Source of the DNA: Phytophthora colocasiae
Taxonomy: Eukaryota > Oomycota > Peronosporomycetes > Peronosporales > Peronosporaceae
DNA length: 64,000 bases
Assembly: GCA_018806915.1 (NCBI GenBank)
Contig: JAGKQI010000040.1
Coordinates: forward strand, 868,001 to 932,000
Direction: 5' to 3'
Each line of letters begins with the position of its first letter. Positions within the stretch are counted from its first letter, which is position 1. Both the position numbers and the translations under genes were made by a program. Positions 54,314 through 64,000 of the stretch are shown in pieces. The notes beneath the pieces are model-generated. The model was given only the letters and a program-made list of their open reading frames with translations. It ran no database searches and was not told the DNA's origin.

Positions 54314-57300
54314 TCAGTAGTGAAGGGAGATCGGGTTCTCGGAACGCTCCGTAGGTGTCATATGATCCTTCTTGATGTCAGCGGGGACGTACTGGAGCCA
54401 CTCTTCGTCCACATTCACCGTGGCTCATTGCATCCGAGCAGGCTCAATAGCGTCCAAGTCACCCAGTTGCGTCTCCAGACTCAGACACTTGGGACCCCCG
54501 AGCTCCGCGACTCTGGGATCTTGCCAGATCCAAGGGCAGGACTTGTCTGGGACAACCCAGATTCCAGGCTCTGAAAGCAACGACTCTGGGAAATCTTTGT
54601 TCCCCAGGACCTTTCGGATGAGGGCGTTGTGCTGACGAATCATGGCGGCTCGACGCATGGACCGGTACTTGTGAAGCTCCGCAGACTTGTCGTCAGCCTC
54701 AACATCCATGGTCACCCAATGCGTACGCTCCCAGAAGGCTTGAGCATGCTTCTTCATGCTGCGCACGATGTCTTCCACGTCAGCCAACACCATGGGCCCC
54801 AGTTCCTCCCGCTTGTGGAAGTAAAACTCTGAGAATCGGTTGTCGAACATGACTTTCCCAGGGGCGCGCTTCTTGCGGAGGACTGCACAGTACCGCTCAG
54901 AGTCCCAGCGCTTCTTGAGGATGGCACATGAGTGTTTGTGCACCTCGTAGTCTGGGAAACCCAATGTCTGGCCAGTGGTGGACTTGGTAGAGCTCACTCG
55001 TTGTACCCTGATACCATAGTACAACCAGGAGGATGCCTCACAGTCTGGTGTTTCCACCACCTGGAGCTCCTTGACCGTCAGGGAGTTGTAGGGCTTGGAC
55101 ACCAGACTACGCGCTTTCCCAGAAGAACTTTTGGACTTCGATCCACTTCCACTGGTGGACTTCGGGCGAGACTTGGGACTGGTATGGGCCTTTACGGATG
55201 CGATACTTTTCTTGGACTTCTTGGTGGGGATGATAGGTCCATCATCAGAGTCTGAGTCGTCATCAGAGTCCCGGGGACGCTTGGAACCAGGACGCGGGTG
55301 GTCATCGGACTTCTTGCTCCCGGACTTCTTGCCCCCAGAGTTCTTGTTCCTAGACTTCTTGTCTTCAGACTTCTTGTCTTCAGACTTGTCGCTCTCGGAA
55401 TCGCTGTCGACAGACGCACCATCACCAGAGCTCTCGTCGTCATCTTCATCTCCAGACTCGATCACACCAGAATCCTTGTAATCCGGATCATCCTTGGGGT
55501 TGTCGGCGGTGGACTCGACATCACTTTCTGGATAATTTACGTGACCATCCAGATCACCCCAGGCTGCAGGCTCGGTACCAGCTGAGATGTGACGATCCAC
55601 CACCTCGTCGGCCATCTGGTAATACACTTCGGGGACGTACTTGGCCCAGAGAGTGGAATCCAGGTGACGAGAGAATACCAGGCTCACCAACATCTGAATG
55701 AGAACCGGACTGCTGAAGAGACTGTGAGCCGCTTTGTCCGACGCTAACCACTCCATGGCTTTATCATACTTGATCCCAGATAGCAGGGCTTGGCGGAGGT
55801 CGGGTCGAACTTCCTTCTAGACCACGTCACCAGGGAGCCTCTTGTGGACCTCAGACTTTGCCACCTTAGAATCTGCATTCGCCGGAAGCGCCGAGTCTTC
55901 AACGGGCTTGTGTCCGGACAGGCGACGCTGCAAATTCTTGGAGTCCCACTTGAACGGCCGCTTCGGAGATGATTTCAGAGTCTGGGGCTTCGGTGGATAT
56001 GACAGGTACCGTGGGCTCTCGCTCTTGGACTCTGAGGTTTCAGCACTTGGACGAGTAAGATCCAGAACTCTGGTGGTCTTCGCAGCCTTCTCAGCAGCCC
56101 GACGAGCTCGTTCTTCAGAAAGCCGTTTCTTGAAATCAGGAACAGGCTTCTTCTGTGCGTCCAAAGCTGTCACACTGATGACAGTCGTCCAGTTATCAGG
56201 AACGATAGTATTCTCCTGAAACGACACCAGAAGGTCATGGAGCCGATCCCAATTACCGGAGATTTCAGAGTTCTCTTGTAAGAACTCTGAGAATCCCCAT
56301 GGATCTGTGGGTTTGACTTCAAGACGCGATTTCAGAATCGAGACCTGCGCTTGAAGATCAGCGACTTGGGATTTCAGAGCAGCCTTGTCCGACTTCAGAG
56401 CTTCCACTTGGTCCTGGTAGTGAGCCTTGAGATCCTGAATCTCCGAAGTCATGCGTTCTTCTACCACACCGGCGTCTTGCTGGGCACACTTAAGCTCGTG
56501 TTTCCAGTATTGACAGTGCAGTACCCACTCACGCTTGATTTCTTCGCATTCAGAGCGCGCTGCTGCAGCATCAATCAAGGCGACACCGTTCTGAGAACCA
56601 ACACGTTCCCGAAGGCGACGGTGAGCAGCAGTCATAAGTTTTAGGCATCCGGCCGTCCGAAAGACTTTTTCGGCAAGCCGAGTGGGGGAGACGTGAGAAA
56701 CCAGAGACCCCAGTTCCCGGCGAACATCCACAGACGACGTCAAAGCATCCAGAGTGCGCACGTCTGGAGTCTGGGCGCACGGAGACACGACTTCGTCAGG
56801 ATCGAAGCTTGGGATCACCCGCTCCAGCTCCCGGAAGTCTTCATCAGTGAGTGCCTCGTAACCCACGAGTACACAGGGGCCACCATACGCGTTCGCTATG
56901 TGACGCCCTCTTCTGAAATCTTCAGCCCGTTCAGGAGTACTCACCAGAAAGGCACGTCCCTCTGGTTTGACGATGGGAGCAATATAATTCTGGGGAACAT
57001 CAGAGTCCCCCAACGCCGTGACTTGGTCTCCTGTGGACGTCACCAGACCCTGACGAAACAGCCGATCGACCTCTTCCGTGGACAAGAGCCGTGGGGCGCC
57101 GAAAGCTCGCGGTCTGAAAACGCCAGGAGTTCCCTCAGGAGAATTCAGAACTGGAACCTCCATGTGAAACAGCCGTTGGCGAAAGATCACCGGAGCCAAC
57201 CGAGTCAATAGTGCCACCGGGGGGATTCTCACCCAGATCATCGACTTGTGAATGCTTAGGCTCGGACGCACGGGCTGGGGCGCTAGAGCTGCCACCTGGC

Positions 57301-57620
57301 GATGTGGCTGAACCAACATCTCCACCCTGCACCACACTGGCAGTTGCCGAAGCAGGACAGGTGCCTGTGGCGTCGCCTGCCACCCCACTCGCTGAGGCGT
57401 TCGAGCTCAGGGAAGTGTTCGTTTCCTCAGTCATGAGCGAAAGGACGGAGTTTTGAAAATGATCGCCTGTTAGGCAAGTCAAATTCAAGTTTCTGAGTCT
57501 GAGAGAATCAGATTGTGCGACGGGACACCAGAGACTCTGAAAACCAGGCAACTGGCAAAGAGTTGCAGCTACGCTACGCTCTGAAAACCGTCTATCAGAA
57601 TGTTTGATAGGCCTGGCCAT
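54314..57620 (-). pseudogene. Antisense-ORF protein, family A (about 1,100 codons), best copy
   Basis: Starts at 57620 (MARPIKHSDRRFSERSV), 40 bp inside the polypurine tract. Frame 1 runs to 57135; frame 2, entered near 57150 and open to 55817, continues it. TAG at 55817-55819 replaces the Trp of the B copy; the next part is open to 54425, where TGA replaces another Trp; homology ends at 54314. Content: a conserved N-terminal block; a Ser/Gly/Ala linker; NAYGGPCVLVGYE with FRELERVIPSF; a helical region and coiled coil (KSDKAALKSQVADLQAQV); VPDFKKRLSEERARRAAEK; an acidic Asp/Ser/Glu tract and Lys-Ser repeats with GSKRPRD and PTKKSKK, likely nuclear localisation signals; and a folded C-terminal domain (SSWLYYGIRVQR ... 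WERTHWVTM ... CPWIWQDPRVAE). No family is recognised. The promoter must lie antisense in the 3' LTR. Confidence 0.8.
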
Positions 57621-57659
57621 GATACACAGCTTGGAGAAAGTTCCGCACTGATGGATCGT

Positions 57660-57675
57660 GACCAGGAGGGGCGGT
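57660..57675 (+). other. Polypurine tract
   Basis: GACCAGGAGGGGCGGT next to the 3' LTR. Confidence 0.9.
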
Positions 57676-59366
57676 TGACATGATGTTAATTCCGATTTTC
57701 GAGCGACAGGTGGATATTACGTTACGATGTGATTGGTTATACTATGGGTTATAAGCGAAAGGGACTTTGGGACGCGGCCGCACCCGTGCGACATCTGTGG
57801 AAGATTGTGGATAAACCTTCGCCTGACTGTAAAGGGGCCCAAAGGACCAGAAGTGTACTTCAGAGTGTGCACAACTCTGAAGATTAACTACACTCTGTCT
57901 GGTCACCGGACTTTCCCCGACGATGAGTGCCTAAGTTCTGGCGGAAAGTCTCTCAGAAGAACGTATCTCTGAGAGACCTCATCCCGTTACCGTCCAGCGC
58001 GACGATGGATGGTTCAAGGATTCACAATATATACCCGCAGAAACCAAGTATCGCGCGCCGGACGCCGCGCACCCGCGCAACTCTCAAGATCTTCGTGTAC
58101 GTTGTAGCATTGGTGCTCCGTACTCTGGTTTCTTATTCAAAACTCTGATATCTCTAACTCTGAGTGACCAAGACTCTGAAAACCAAGTGATATCAGACTC
58201 TGAAAACCAGGATACCAGACTCTGAAACCACCGAAGATTCAAGACCATACTGAAACCAAGCGAACCCAAGTTCAAGTCACGCATTCAAGTGATTACTGAC
58301 CTGCACATCCCCCGTAATGACGTCTCTACCTGTCAACCCATCGAGATCGGCTGCACAGATTGCATACTGAGATCAAGTCAAGATATCTTATACATACAAG
58401 AGCCAAGTATACCTGAGATATGAAGACTGACTGCTGAAAGGACGCAAAGATGACAAGAAGAAGAGAGATACCAGAGATATATGATAGTTATGAGGAAGAT
58501 AAACGATAAACAGAGTTCAATTTGCCTTGCTACTGCACAAGTCGCTTGTAGAGGTATCTGCAAGCCACTGCGTCATCACGTAGTTGCCGTGTGATCTCCA
58601 CCAAATTCAATCCCCTTAGGTGGAGATCAGGTAACGTAGAGACCTGAAAGGACCCGCCTATTCCATATCCTAGTTGGGTCGTTTGTTTTGTCTCTAGCGG
58701 TAGCCCATTTCATATTGCTCGTTTGGACAGGCTCTGGAAACTAGACAGTCGTTTTCAGAGTGCAAGGTAGACTGTTATATATAGCCGATTGTATTGGTTT
58801 ATATTTTCCCTCTATACTAGAGGGTGGTGCGCGAACGTAAAGGGATACCAGACAGACCAGGTGTCTGGTAGCAAGTCCCTAGTTGACCTGGAGTGTTAGC
58901 CCACCGTTCAAGGGCCTAGAAAGAATAAGAACGGCTGTATATATTTGTATATTTTCGAACTCTGTGTATTGGTTGTTTACCTCTGAAAGTCAGGTATCTC
59001 GGTTCCGGATTTGTGATATTCAGGCACCGATTTCAGACTTTCTCTGGTATATTAACCTCTTTTCGACCGCCGACTCCCTGGAAACCATCTTGGTTCCCAG
59101 AGATTCCGACTCCCAAACGCTCCTGGAAGGATTTCCTGAATACCGACACCAGACTCCAAGGGAACCCCAACTTCTCTTCACAAAACATTCTCAGACTCCG
59201 GCGAGGGTCATATTTCTGAAGACAACGAACCCACGAGGATACCGCAAGGTACCACACGCCAACCTACCGTTGTACGGCTCTGAAAACCCCTTTTCAGTAG
59301 TCGTATAACTAGGGCTCACTATACGCCCCCCTGCTCCGCGACCAAAGTTTTACCGACTTCGCGACA
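57676..59366 (+). repeat. 3' LTR, family A (1,691 bp)
   Basis: Pairs with 41957-43643 at roughly 98-99% by eye. It carries the same palindromes and motif cluster. In antisense it is the presumed promoter of the gene starting at 57620. Confidence 0.93.
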
Positions 59367-59688
59367 GGTTATCTCGGAAGTCTAGTGACAGGATGTATTA
59401 ATTTCTCTTTTGACTTCAGAAATCTCTGGTGTACACAACTGTTCACCGGAAAACGTTCGACTCTCAAGTGCTCCTGTGAGGACCAGAAGGACATCCGACG
59501 GTCTACGCAAGGAACCTCACTCTCAGCAACACTCTCACGACCCCGGCGAGGGTCTCATTATCAAGACAACGAACCTACGAGGACAGCACAAGGTAACACA
59601 CGCCCACCTTGCTGTGCGACTCTGGTATCACTACCGGTAGTCACACTTCCAGGTTCACTGTACGCCCCTGCACCGCGGTAAAAGTTGA
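59367..59688 (+). repeat. 3' LTR of element E, right part
   Basis: Resumes the B LTR after the family A insertion (GGTT repeated). It lacks TTCCATTTG near 59395 and ends ...AAAAGTTG-ACA, about 13 bp short of the normal terminus, retaining a CA end. It is directly followed by CTGG and element F. Confidence 0.88.
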
Positions 59689-60720
59689 CACTGGCCGGTT
59701 CCCTTGAACCAGAAGGACTTGCGTAAGTGGCTGGGCTTGGCCAACTACTTGCACAAGTACAGCGAGAATTACGCTGAGTTGGCTCGGCCACTGTCGGATC
59801 TCCTTAGAAACGATACCGATTGGGTATGGCGTGCTGAGCACGATAGTGCGTTCACTCGCATCAAGGATAGCCTGCTTCAGGCACCGATACTGGCGTTGCC
59901 AGACCCCGATCGTCCGTTCATCGTCGTCTGTGACGCCTCGGACTTTGCCATCGGCAGTGCTTTGCTACAAGCGGACGCCGAAGGGCGCGAACGCGTCATT
60001 GCGTTTGAGTCTCGGCAGCTCAAGGCTGCTGAGAAGAACTATTCAGTTCATGACAAGGAGCTACTTGCGATGAAGTACGTTCTCGTCAAATTCAGGGTTC
60101 ACCTGCTCGGCTCCAAGCCGTTTGTGATCTACACGGATCATGCGTCACTACGCACAGCGACGCAGTCGCCTCACCTCTCGCAGAGGATGGCCCGATGGCT
60201 CTCCTTCTTTGCGGAGTATGACTTCGAGATGAAGTACAATCCTGGCAGGCACAACGTCCTCGCTGACGCGTTATCACGTCGCCCGGACTATGAGTTATCT
60301 CATGGCACCTCGGTGACGTCGTCCGTGAGGGACATGGTACGAGCAGCGTACGCTCAGGAGGACTCTTGTGTCGCGCTGCTTCAAGATCTAGGGAGCGATG
60401 AGTTTAAGGACTCAAAGGTTACTAGGACTCAAAGGTGACTCTGTCACGCCAGACTCCAGCGCTATCGCCTGATCTGCTGTACTACAGCACGGGTCAGGAT
60501 GATATACCACGTGTGGTGGTTCCTCACGATGAGGACCTGAAGTATCGCATCCTCTATGGGGCCCACCACACGCCCACAAGCGGCCACCTCGGTCGCGAGA
60601 TAACCTACGGCTCGGTGAGCTCCATGTACTGGTGACCGAAGCTGTACAAGTGGGTCAGCACATACGTGCGCACGTGCGAGACGTGTGAGCGGGTTAAACC
60701 CTCGCCGCATGCGGCGGCGG
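59689..60720 (+). pseudogene. pol: Element F right half: RT end, RNase H, integrase zinc site
   Basis: NQKDLRKWLGLANYLHKYSEN (RT thumb region); then a canonical Ty3-type RNase H with all catalytic residues: VVCDASDFAIGSALL, VHDKELLAMKY, YTDHASLR, NVLADALSRR (to about 60290). The frame breaks after KVTRTQR (stop 60436) and resumes from about 60435 with the integrase zinc-binding domain (GAHHTPTSGHLGREITYG ... CETCERVKPSPHAAA), with a stop at 60633-60635. At 60720/60721 the coding text ends at the LTR-like TGTGTTCC. The partner left half is at 20770-21935 on the minus strand. Confidence 0.9.
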
Positions 60721-61769
60721 TGTGTTCCACACCATTATGTACCCACATTAATGTATCCACGTGTGTCACACACCAACGAGAAACATTCGTGTAACATTCC
60801 CGTTACACTCTCCCCCACCAAGATTCCGGAGACTGTATCAGTGTAAACACACGACGCGACTATCGGCCGATAGCCACGGCACCCGACGGCCCTCTCTCTC
60901 GTGCGTGTTACACGCATCCGTACGCGATGCCACTTTGCACACACTTGGGCCCAATGCTTACCAAGCATATGAGTCCACTGGCTCGGGTCAAGGGACTCTA
61001 TGGGCGTCGGAAGAAGGCCACAGGTGGCGTATCTATGATACTTCTGGATAAGTGAACCACAGGTCAAGCCTTCCAGGCTACCAACGGCTTCACGAACCAC
61101 AAGGCAGTGGGTCCCACTCGCTTCACAGTTATTGTGACCCTCGGATGACCACTGTGTGCAGGGCTTGATACCCAAGTTGTCCGTGAAGCAGGCGCAAGCG
61201 TCACTATGTGTCACAGACACTGTGTATTGCGAACACACGTGCTCAACAGAGCCGTAGACACGGCAACGAGCACCAGACAGGTAAGCTGTCGCTCAGGAGC
61301 ACACTCACCTCCTACTGCTACGCAGCATGGGGGGGGGGTTAAACACCAGATGCATTGGCATCCCTGGCATCCAGAGTGCCTCGTGACATAGTCATATCCA
61401 TTGAACGCTTCTAGCGTAAGGTGATCGGGTATAATCCGCTTCCATCACTACTTGTCGCTTAGACAGAACGTCATTAATACGGTTGTTCATCACGAACCAT
61501 CTTCGCTTCATGATCGCAAAGCTCCGGGCCATAGGCCAGTGTTGTTAAAGTGTCATGGACCCTTGACACACGCGCGCCGGGTGTATGTAGCTCTACTGCG
61601 CTTGCAGTTTTGAGCATTCGATGCTACGTCGACGGCATCTACGTGCTCACTGCAAGTATTGCAGCTACGGGTCAAAGCCTGAGCTCGGCAACGACCCCGT
61701 GGACTCCCACCTTAGTGGGAGGTGCTTGGCACCTGGCGACTCTGTCGTACGCCCATCGGGCAGTCTGAC
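60721..61769 (-). repeat. Probable LTR and 3' region of an F-family element, inverted
   Basis: Begins TGTGTTCCACACC exactly where coding text stops; the minus-strand view ends ...GGTGTGGAACACA, a plausible LTR terminus. There is no supported ORF. A run of ten G (61331-61340) followed by TTAAAC could be a polypurine-type tract or internal LTR sequence. The inner LTR boundary cannot be fixed without a second copy. Confidence 0.45.
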
Positions 61770-63250
61770 ACCGGGTGTGCCCGATCATATGCGTCACCGA
61801 CGTCGGGGCTATCCTGCCGTAGTGGCACCTCGAACTACCACGAGTTCTGTGAGTGAGGGTAACCTCGCCGCTTCATCAGATACTGGTTGTGACCTTGGCG
61901 ACGACGCCGCGCCATCAGGCGGTCTACATGATAGTGAAGCTCACCGTGCTCATCGAGCAGCGCAGGAGGAGGACGAGTGGTCGATGAATTCTCGCGCTTC
62001 AAGTGTAGACGCGCTGTATTGCTTGCAGGTGCGGGTCGGTTCGGTGCAGGAGCACGACCTCAACGCTGGTCGTCCGACCCATCGCTTAGCGACTGGTCTC
62101 GACGAGACCTAGAGTCACGGGGACCGGTCTAAGTCGCCTCTGATGCTGCATCAGCGGGTCTATGACCTCGAGCATCACGTTACTCATTTGAAGGATCAAC
62201 TAGACCTGCTGGTTCGGATGCAACGACCTGTGGCTGTGCCACCTGCTTCCTTGCAGCCGCCTGTGCATCCACACCCTGCTGCCGAGCATCCTTCGTCCGA
62301 CCCGGCGCCAGCGCCTCAGAGCTCACAAGAGAAGGATCCCGATATGGCTTAAGCATGCCCACGTGTGTTTGCATCCGCTTGGCAAGTCAAGCGTGTATGC
62401 CAGGCCTTCTTGGCCACGACTGTAAATGGTCCGATGAAGCGCGGGCGCAATTTCGTCTTAAAGACACTCGACACTGCATGTGTAGGTTCTTAGCGTTTAA
62501 TAAAACTTGGTCACCGACCTTAAATTCCCACACATTGCCTCTACCTTTTGCATCTGCTTGTTCCTTCTGAACGTCATGGCTTTCAGCCATCGCGTCACGC
62601 ACACGACGTAATACGCTCAATCTTACCGAGAGGAAGTCATCGACTTGTTTACGCACAGCAAGAGGGCTGACATCAGCAAGCTCAGAGTCGAGCGAGGGCA
62701 CAGCCTCTCCCCCACTAAGCCCGAGGCCACCGCGTGGCGGAGTGAGCGAGACGCGCGGATGCGCGAGGCCGTTCACGTAGAACGGGGTGAAGCCTGTCAA
62801 GGCATGCACCGCATTGTTCATTGAGAACTCAACGAGAGGAAGCATAACGCTTCGCGTTTCAGCGCATACGCTGCGGAGGAAGTCCTCCAGGACGCGATTC
62901 ACGCGCTCAGTCTGACCGTCGGTCTGCGGATGATCCGCCGTGGACATGTCCAGTCGAGTGCCAAGCACTTTAAAGAGAGACGTCCAGAATTGACTCGTGA
63001 AACGGGGGACTCGATCCGAGACAATGGTCTCTGGCAGCCCATGCTGGAGGAAGACCCGATCAATAAAGATCGTCGCTGTACCAGCGCCATCGACGGTGTC
63101 CGGTACAGCCGTTAGGTGAGCCATCTTGCTCAAACGGTCAACAAAGACCACAACGCCCGTGTTGCCTGCCGAATCCTTCGGTAGGCCAAACACAAAGTCC
63201 ATACTCATAGTCTGCCAACACCCAGAGGGTACAGGCAAGCTCGCCAAAGG
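61770..63250 (-). pseudogene. pol: Element F integrase core, C-terminal module and chromodomain, inverted
   Basis: Minus strand. SLPVPSGCWQTMSMDFVFGLPKD starts the integrase catalytic core (VVVFVDRLSKMAHL; IVSDRVPRFTSQFW; HPQTDGQTERVNRV, with D, D and E in place). Then FKVGDQVLLNAKN, a frameshift near 62450, HVGMLKPYRDPSLVSSEALAPG (about 62370-62310), and finally a degraded chromodomain with YHVDRLMARRRRQGHNQYL and RRGYPHSQNSW (about 61950-61830). It continues the zinc-site text at 60715 in meaning but on the opposite strand, so the element has a head-to-head break at 60720/60721 and 63250. Confidence 0.85.
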
Positions 63251-63539
63251 AGTTGATACGTAGATGGCCTCAGAACCTCACGTTGCATTTTGATTAGGAT
63301 TTAGTATATTAGATACTAACTCCGTTACATTTAGGATTAGGGCAATTAAGTCAATAAAAATCAGTTTGCATTTTACATAATTAGTGTTAGTCCTTTAATT
63401 ATAGGGACACTGATTGTGTGAGTCCCGTATTAAGTGGACTACTTGGTTCTTGTATAGAACCGAAGGCTAGTGCCTTGCAAGCAGGACTCTACGAGTCAAC
63501 TAAACTTCCTCTGTGCCGTGCACACCTACGCAGCCCCGC
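63251..63539. other. AT-rich intergenic or LTR fragment
   Basis: No ORF. 63280-63420 is AT-rich with no repeat partner in the window; it may be the edge of another element's LTR. Nothing further can be supported. Confidence 0.4.
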
Positions 63540-64000
63540 TGCATCCTCTTCAGGAGGCAATCTGACGAATCCCCACAGGCAGTTATTAATTACTGCCTGA
63601 TAAACCAGTGGTGCATTTTAGAGTCCAAATGGCATACGAATCCATTAGAAATGTCCAATTGGACATACAAAGGCTGAAATCAGCTTTGCACGTTCTGATA
63701 TTCGAATTGCCCAGAATCCACTTGCCATGTCGAGACTCATAAACCACATCACGCTTTCAAAACCGAAACGAAGATCGTCGATCTGAGGTATCGGATAGTT
63801 CAACAATGCGAAGAACCCATTCACGACTCGATAATCAGTACACACCCGGATGTCAACTCCATTTTTCTTCAAAACGATAACGATTGGTGATGCCTAAGGG
63901 GACTCCGAATGTTCAGTCAGTCCGGTCTCCATAAGTTTCTTGAGCAACTCGTACACCTTGACAGTCAAATGAGATGCAATCGACCGTGGTCGTTGTGCAA
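63540..64000 (-). pseudogene. pol: RT of a further element (G), partial
   Basis: Minus strand, continuing beyond the window. AQRPRS, VKVYELLKKLMETGLTEHSESP (TAG where the others have Trp), VLKKNGVDIRVCTDYRVVNGFF, SLDMASGFWAIRISERAKLISAFVCPIGHF followed by a stop, MPFGL-stop-NAPLVYQAV, then NCLWGFVRLPPEED, after which similarity ends near 63540. It belongs to the same lineage as A and B but is clearly distinct. At least three stops. Confidence 0.85.

Larger units (their letters stand above)
41957..59366 (+). mobile_element. Near-complete 17.4-kb family A Ty3/Gypsy element
   Basis: LTRs at 41957-43643 and 57676-59366; primer site at 43646; polypurine tract at 57660; 4-bp target duplication GGTT (41953-41956 and 59367-59370) within the LTR of element E. 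Order: Gag, stem-loop, inverted protease with a foreign fragment, Pol with two RNase H domains and chromodomain, antisense gene. By eye its LTRs differ at roughly 20-25 sites, suggesting recent insertion, yet Gag, Pol and the antisense gene each carry stops or frameshifts. Confidence 0.92.
24751..59688 (+). mobile_element. Family B element E, split by two later insertions
   Basis: 5' LTR 24751-27077; primer site; Gag; an inverted zinc-knuckle/protease segment; Pol to 35884; antisense gene 36269-39153; polypurine tract; 3' LTR 39209-41956 continuing at 59367-59688. The LTR is interrupted by a 782-bp DNA element (40127-40908) and by the 17.4-kb family A element (41957-59366, GGTT duplicated). 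The far LTR end lacks about 13 bp (GTTG|ACA instead of GTTGCACCGACTTCGCGACA). The 5' flank (CAAT) does not match the 3' flank (CTGG), but CTGG does match the flank of the LTR ending at 20769. Confidence 0.85.

Noticed and set aside
61331..61340. Run of ten G as a polypurine tract defining an LTR edge
   Set aside because: Orientation conflicts with the minus-strand coding of the adjoining F fragment, and no second LTR copy is available to fix a boundary.
61621..62352. Plus-strand ORFs that look like a small Gag with a coiled coil
   Set aside because: The opposite strand encodes a recognisable integrase tail (LKPYRDPS) and chromodomain (YHVDRLMARRRR), so these are shadows.

Overview
The window is an oomycete-like nuclear region, probably from Phytophthora or a relative, made almost entirely of nested and rearranged Ty3/Gypsy LTR retrotransposons. 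The evidence for this is Ty3/Gypsy Pol proteins with chromodomains and a second, archaeal-type RNase H (a combination reported from oomycetes), long LTRs, and a short AT-rich insert that looks like mitochondrial DNA. I see no rRNA, tRNA, CRISPR array or confident single-copy host gene. One unrecognised 208-residue ORF (24069-24695, minus) may be host-derived. The species assignment is inference.

Two related element families dominate. Family A is represented by the nearly complete 17.4-kb element at 41957-59366 (4-bp target duplication GGTT), by the partial copy at 1-5214, by the 3' half at 3531-10513, and by a stand-alone LTR at 22272-23746. Family B is represented by the 5' half at 10514-20769 (minus) and the copy starting at 24751 (plus). 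Both families share one plan: LTR; primer site TGGTGCGCGTGCCCGGAT; a very large Gag (basic N-terminus, SUMO-interacting-like motif, unknown domain, long coiled coil, Gag core, three zinc knuckles); a conserved stem-loop; protease; RT; a degenerate Ty3-type RNase H; a second intact RNase H; integrase; chromodomain; then a tail-to-tail ANTISENSE gene of about 1,100 codons whose start lies about 55 bp from the polypurine tract and 3' LTR.

Layout: 1-3530 Gag of a family A copy (minus); 3531-5214 an LTR shared by two elements; 5270-8271 antisense gene; 8658-10513 family A Pol; 10514-18834 family B Pol, protease and Gag (minus); 18927-20769 B LTR; 20770-21935 left half of a third family (F, minus); 21936-22127 mitochondrial-like insert; 22272-23746 A LTR; 24069-24695 unknown ORF; 24751-59688 a B element (plus) whose 3' LTR is split first by a small DNA transposon (40127-40908) and then by the 17.4-kb A element; 59689-60720 right half of F (plus); 60721-63250 an inverted F 3' end; 63540-64000 RT of a further element (minus).

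The features most worth attention are: (1) short DNA motifs scattered through LTRs, spacers and coding regions that differ between families (TGGTTTTCAGAG type in A, TGTTCACCRGA type in B), including at homologous codons; (2) the conserved antisense gene; (3) independent inversions of the protease segment in two elements, one next to an in-frame fragment resembling an acid phosphatase; (4) a stop-plus-stem-loop at the gag/pro boundary; and (5) target-duplication evidence for a larger inversion between opposed B elements. Nearly every ORF carries stops or frameshifts. Some could be assembly or long-read errors, which cannot be judged from the sequence alone.
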